Source of the DNA: Prinsepia uniflora
Taxonomy: Eukaryota > Streptophyta > Magnoliopsida > Rosales > Rosaceae
Length of the DNA stretch: 64,000 nucleotides
Direction of reading: 5' to 3'
NCBI GenBank assembly: GCA_032719365.1
Contig: CM064863.1
Location: 64,815,583 to 64,879,582 of the forward strand
In this document: positions 59,979 to 64,000 of the stretch, piece by piece
Position numbering within the stretch: the stretch's first letter is position 1
Layout: every line of letters begins with the position of its first letter
The notes under the pieces: generated by a model
Seen by the model: only the letters and a program-made list of their open reading frames with translations
Databases searched by the model: none
Told to the model about the DNA's origin: nothing
Program-made: the position numbers and the translations under genes

Positions 59979-62431
59979 TGTAACGACCCAGAAATTCGAA
60001 AAAGGAAAAATTGGAAAATTGGAAGGAAATGACGATTTTGCCCCTAGGTATAAGAACCAAAAGTTGAATTTTTGATCGAGACATTATTTGGACTTTCCGG
60101 AAGTACCGTTGGATAGGTCTCAGGACGCTGAATCCGTAGACATGCGGCATGCGTCAATTGGAGTTCGGACGAGAAAGTTATGGGTCTAGAATTGTGAGGG
60201 GCATTTGGTAATTTGTTACGGCAAGGGTAAAATGGTAATTTTCTGTAGCAGGGATAATTGTGATGATTAACCTGGCTAATTCAGCTAATTTGGATGTGGA
60301 TTGGCCATTTGGTGACACTTGTCACCATGTTTGAAAGATTAGTGGTTGAATGCCTAACAAAGACAAAACAACTCGCCCACCCTTTTGTTTGAATTCCATC
60401 AATTAACTGATGGGTGAAACTAAGTATATCAATTTGAGACGGTGGGATAAGTTTATAGAAAGGGAGAAGTGGGAATGAGAGGAGAAGAGAGCAAGGAAAA
60501 CAAGAAAAACCCGAAAAACCCTTAAATGGACTTTAAAATCGAATTTGAATTTGTGGACGGTTTTAAATGAAATTGAGCTTGAATTCAGCTCCCTGGGAGT
60601 GAGACGAGTCGAACCAGATTAAGAACGAAGGAAATTGGGGGCGTTTGGCCTGAGGACAGAGAGGAGGAAGTCTTTAAATGTTCGAGCTTGAGTCGTGGGA
60701 ATTGAGACATGGGACGGTGAAATTGATCTTGGAAATGTGTTCCTTATGATTCCACCATGCTTCCTGATGCATCAATTGAAGGAAAACGATGGCGAATGAG
60801 GGAGTTCCATGAAGGCACAGTGTACGGCTGTTCTTCGAAGGTTAAGTTTGATTTGATGGGATTAGGGTAAGTATTTATGTAATTGGATTTACATAACCTA
60901 AATTAGGTCTATCAAGAAGTTGATGGACTATTCCATTGTTGAAAACGGTGCAGAATTGATGGACATTGAACCGGGTCTGTTCGCGGGTCGCGAGGATCCA
61001 GTTGCAGGGAGTCGGGTTGCAAGGATGACACTGTTCACGCGCGTGAGGGCGCGTGGTGAGTTTTCTGAGGAAATTTTCAACAGGTGTTTTACCCTATGTA
61101 ATGTAACGAACATTTTAGAGTTGGTTTCGAGTCAATCGGACACCGTCTCGATAATGTTTCGAGGGTCCGAAGGTTTATGTTACGTGTTTAATTAATATTT
61201 AATTCTCGGAAAAATATGGGGAATTAGTATGATGTTATTTAAGTCGTTAGTGACCCTGAGTAATGATTTTGGACAGGATTCGAGATTCCTGGAAACTGTC
61301 GGAAATTACGGAAACGTGTGCAGCTCGGAAAGCGAGCGGTTTGGACGGTGTGTGAGTGGACGTTGTTTTATAAACCATGATGCATGCATAGTTAAATGTT
61401 TTACATGATTGATTGCATGATTTGACTTGCAATGATGTCTTAATGATGTGGCATGATTATGTGTGATTTAATGCTTATTTTAATCGGTCTTTCGGGCACA
61501 TTTTCGAGAAAATGTGCAAATGGTATTTTGGACTAGGCCCGGAGTCAAAAAGGTTTTGAAAAGGATATTTTGACTTAATTGGTGAGTCAATGATGATTTC
61601 TGGATTATTTTAATGTTTTCAATGTGATTTTACGAATTTGCGTATAATTGGTATTTGAGCTTGAAACCGTGTCGGGAATGCTTTTGACTTGGTTTGAATT
61701 CAATGATATGATTGATATATGTTTGTGGTATGGATTGTGTTTGTGATTGTGGATGCTGGATCATGTTCTGGATGGTGCGAGTGCAGTTCCTAGACGTGAC
61801 TCGGATATTGCGTGAGTGCAGTTCCCGAGTATGTGGTACGTCTAGATGGTGCGTGTGCAGTCCTCAGACATGACTGATATGACTCGGATGGTGCCTGAGT
61901 GCAGTTCCCGAGGTTGGCCTACGCGTAGTGCGGATGTGACTGTGTGACCATTAGTATTGATTGTGAACTTGTGCATAATGTTGTTGAATGTTGATTGTGA
62001 TTACGTATTGGTATTGAGTAGGGGTTGTTGGTCTGTGTGGCCAGGTGATTATGTATTCATATGTTTGGCTTGAAAGCCGGGATTTGATACTTGTCATGTT
62101 TCATTTTATTTGGCTCAAACGCCGGTGATTGTGATTCATATATTTTTTCCCTATGCATGCATGGTTTGATAAACTGGAGGGTAACTGATGCGTTTCAAAT
62201 TGTTTTAAACGATATTATTTTTGTCCACTCACACCTTTTCTGTTTTGATGACGCTCTAGGCCGTGGCATGACGTTCGGGGCTGATGGAGAGGCGGAGGCA
62301 TGAGCGGAAATCAGTACAGTTATCCCTTGTCTGATAGGTACTGAAGGGTACTTTCGGGACTTCAGTTGACTTGTCAGACGGGAGCAGGACCGGGCACGGT
62401 TATCAAAGTCCAGTTAGGACGGGTCCTGTCA
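59979..62431 (+). repeat. H 3' LTR
   Basis: 2,453 bp, aligned end to end with the 5' LTR. A deletion of about 33 bp lies near 61040 between GC-rich short repeats (GCGCGTG). Differences are concentrated in the first ~350 bp. Confidence 0.92.
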
Positions 62432-63031
62432 CCCTAGCTATTGAAAGTTTAAGTTCCTTCTCATAAATTAAAACAACTTAGGACGTCACAAAATAACATT
62501 AAACAAACACTAATGGGCTCCAAACCCCTGCCATTGAATCCAAAACGTTAAAAACATCAAAAACCCAACTCTTTAGAGACTGAGGGCGGCCTACACGCAC
62601 CCTCACACGTCACCCTTCTCCTTAGCCCATCCTAGCAGTGACTGTAGGGTGCTACTCGCCATTGTCATGGCGTCGACGGCGCTGGCCAGAATCTTCATAA
62701 ACAGAAATTTCAATCTTTTCTACAACTAATCCAATTCATCGAAAATTCGTATAATCCATAGGTCTAAATCCATCTACTCGACGAGAATATCAAGAATATG
62801 AGGCCCAAATCAAACGATGTGACCTATGGTGGCCAGAAATTGCCTTAAAAGGCGCAAAGACCCATTCCTTCTGGCTATTGTTGTGTCGTCTACAGGGTTT
62901 TCAAAGTCCAAGGTTGGTACAGTTGTGCTTGCACAACACTAACGAGATGAAGATGATGTTGGTGATGCAACGGCTTGGGTCACCGTCGAACGGCGACTCT
63001 GTTTCCATTCTTCCAACGTCATTGTGGTGTC

Positions 63032-63035
<4 letters not shown>

Positions 63036-63098
<63 letters not shown>
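63036..63098. repeat. (GA)n microsatellite in the Y right LTR
   Basis: About 31 uninterrupted GA units. The matching place in the left LTR of Y (39293-39314) has only a short interrupted G/A-rich run, so expansion followed insertion. Confidence 0.95.
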
Positions 63099-63102
<4 letters not shown>

Positions 63103-63415
63103 AAGAGAAAGAACACCCCAATCTGACCAATGGGGAGAGGAGAGATACTGTCCATTTAGCCATGAAATTTTTCCAAAATTACCGTTATGCCTTTACCATT
63201 TTAGGCCCGTAACTTTCACGAACTTCGTTTCCTACTTCCCGCCTCACTATGAACTGATTAGTTCAAGACCGATGCAACAGTCAAAGGAAAATGTCCAAAA
63301 GTGTCGCCAACAAAAAAGTTAACTAACAATCCTTTCGAGACTAAGAGTAAAATCATCATTTACTAAATAAATTCCCAAATTGACCCTAATTTTCGGTCCG
63401 GGTCGTTACAAACTG

Positions 63416-64000
63416 TGTTGATTAAGGCTGTTTTTTCTTCTTCTTAAAACTGGCCACTTTACTTGCTCAACTTAATTATGAACTTGCATCAAGGGTTATA
63501 AGACATAAAGAATTACATGACTCACCTAAGGTTACCGTGTAATCTCTATGGTTAGTGTGGTGTCATTAAATCTCTTTAGAACTTAATGCTTCTTTCTGAG
63601 TTTAACTCGAAACAGTGGGACTCAATTGAACATAACTTGATAGATGTCTTAGGTGCCCATGAGGCCTAAGACATACTAAGAAGAGATCAATGTGTGAGGG
63701 TGAAGAACCCTTTCATGGGCATTAGACCAAGAAGGAAACATGGTAATTGAACCTTGCAAACCAAGCTAGAAAACATTGCGATTAGGCTTGTATGGGGAAT
63801 GCCTTTACCGGCCTTTTAGCTAATTACAATTTTTGCTTATTTACTTTGTTTCTTGCATTACAAGTTATCTACGTTGCTAGCAACTTTTGAACTTAAACAC
63901 CCCCTTATGTTCGTTTCTTATTTTAGTGTCTTTTGTTTAGAGTCAAGTATATCTAATTAGTGTTTCGAGTACCTACTTGTGAACTATACAATATATTGCT
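63416..64000. other. Flanking DNA beyond the nest, unclassified
   Basis: Continues the sequence that stops at 23259 (GATTAACTG joins TGTTGATTAAGG). No gene, RNA or repeat recognised. Confidence 0.5.

Larger units (their letters stand above)
56921..62431 (+). mobile_element. Element H: complete LTR element with 577-bp interior
   Basis: Plus-strand element with two long LTRs: 56921-59401 (2,481 bp) and 59979-62431 (2,453 bp). Perfect duplication CCCTA at 56916-56920 and 62432-62436. The LTRs start TGTAACGACCC and end GGTCCTGTCA. The interior is 59402-59978. It has a PBS, a polypurine tract and a possible gag start (ATG at 59436, MPSRYEPCA), but no open frame of any length. It must rely on another element's proteins. 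Its LTRs belong to the same broad family as A-G by landmarks, but in the opposite orientation and from a different subfamily. Confidence 0.92.
23265..63410 (-). mobile_element. Element Y: Ty3/Gypsy-type retrotransposon, host of the whole nest
   Basis: Minus-strand LTR retrotransposon with target duplication AACTG at 23260-23264 and 63411-63415. Its left (3') LTR is the union of 23265-24470, 34449-34545 and 39012-39604 (about 1.9 kb). The right (5') LTR is 55928-56920 plus 62437-63410 (about 1.97 kb). The two align in order once inserts are removed. A primer-binding-like site lies at 55913-55920 and a polypurine tract next to 39605. Traces of gag and protease remain; no reverse transcriptase, RNase H or integrase was recognised. 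All other LTR elements listed below lie inside it. Assigned to Ty3/Gypsy from gag/protease features and LTR type. Confidence 0.75.
55928..63410 (-). repeat. Y 5' LTR (right), interrupted by H
   Basis: Begins TGATAGGACCCATTCC and ends GGTCCGGGTCGTTACA. Own sequence is 55928-56920 and 62437-63410. It aligns with 23265-24470 and 39012-39604 of the left LTR. Confidence 0.75.

Noticed and set aside
62878..63322. Frames with long Arg-Glu or Ser-Leu repeats
   Set aside because: Translations of the (GA)n microsatellite in the Y LTR.

Overview
The window is nuclear DNA of a flowering plant, most likely a eudicot. It has AT-rich intergenic DNA, genes split by GT-AG introns, single-gene orthologues of plant-only families (GLTP1-type glycolipid transfer protein, a ROP-interactive CRIB protein, kinesin KIN-10A) and a thick bed of LTR retrotransposons. 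I cannot name the species from sequence alone.

Layout. 1-3.9 kb is gene-poor DNA holding one Mutator-like non-autonomous transposon with ~140-bp inverted ends. 3.9-22 kb is the gene island: GLTP1 (+, six coding exons, 202 aa), a RIC protein (+, four exons, 239 aa), a divergent polyubiquitin-like gene (-, four Ubl domains, none with a C-terminal Gly-Gly, one frameshift) with a decayed tandem copy beside it, Copia-like and LINE remnants, a MITE-like element, and kinesin KIN-10A (-, six exons, 921 aa). I re-derived the splice sites; the reading frame stays open across every junction of the three intact genes.

23.3-63.4 kb is one retrotransposon nest. The outermost element, here called Y, is a minus-strand Ty3/Gypsy-type element with a target duplication AACTG at 23260 and 63411, now ~40 kb apart because other elements sit inside it. 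Its left LTR holds X1 (complete, duplication TGCAG) and X3 (solo LTR, ATTTG). X1 holds solo LTR A (TTCTA), which holds solo LTR B (CCCGA); the X1 internal region also carries a Cassandra-like LTR with a 5S rRNA-like core. X3 holds solo LTR C. The Y interior keeps traces of gag and protease, with no polymerase recognised, and holds solo LTR D (CAAAA), into which E, F and G (TCCAT) inserted, plus truncated LTR K. The right LTR of Y holds H (CCCTA), a plus-strand element with two ~2.45-kb LTRs around only 577 bp. The genealogy host > Y > X1 > A > B is five levels deep.

The most unusual signal lies in the ~3-kb LTR family (A-H, K). Its mid-section is packed with small inverted repeats whose two arms change together between copies: a palindrome in U3, a tandem hairpin array in B, GACGTC/GATGC mini-hairpins in E-G, and GGGC...GCCC / GGGT...ACCC / GGAC...GTCC units. 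The section is bracketed by inverted arms built on GTGAGTGGAC and GCATGCATG. I do not know of a described function for this structure.
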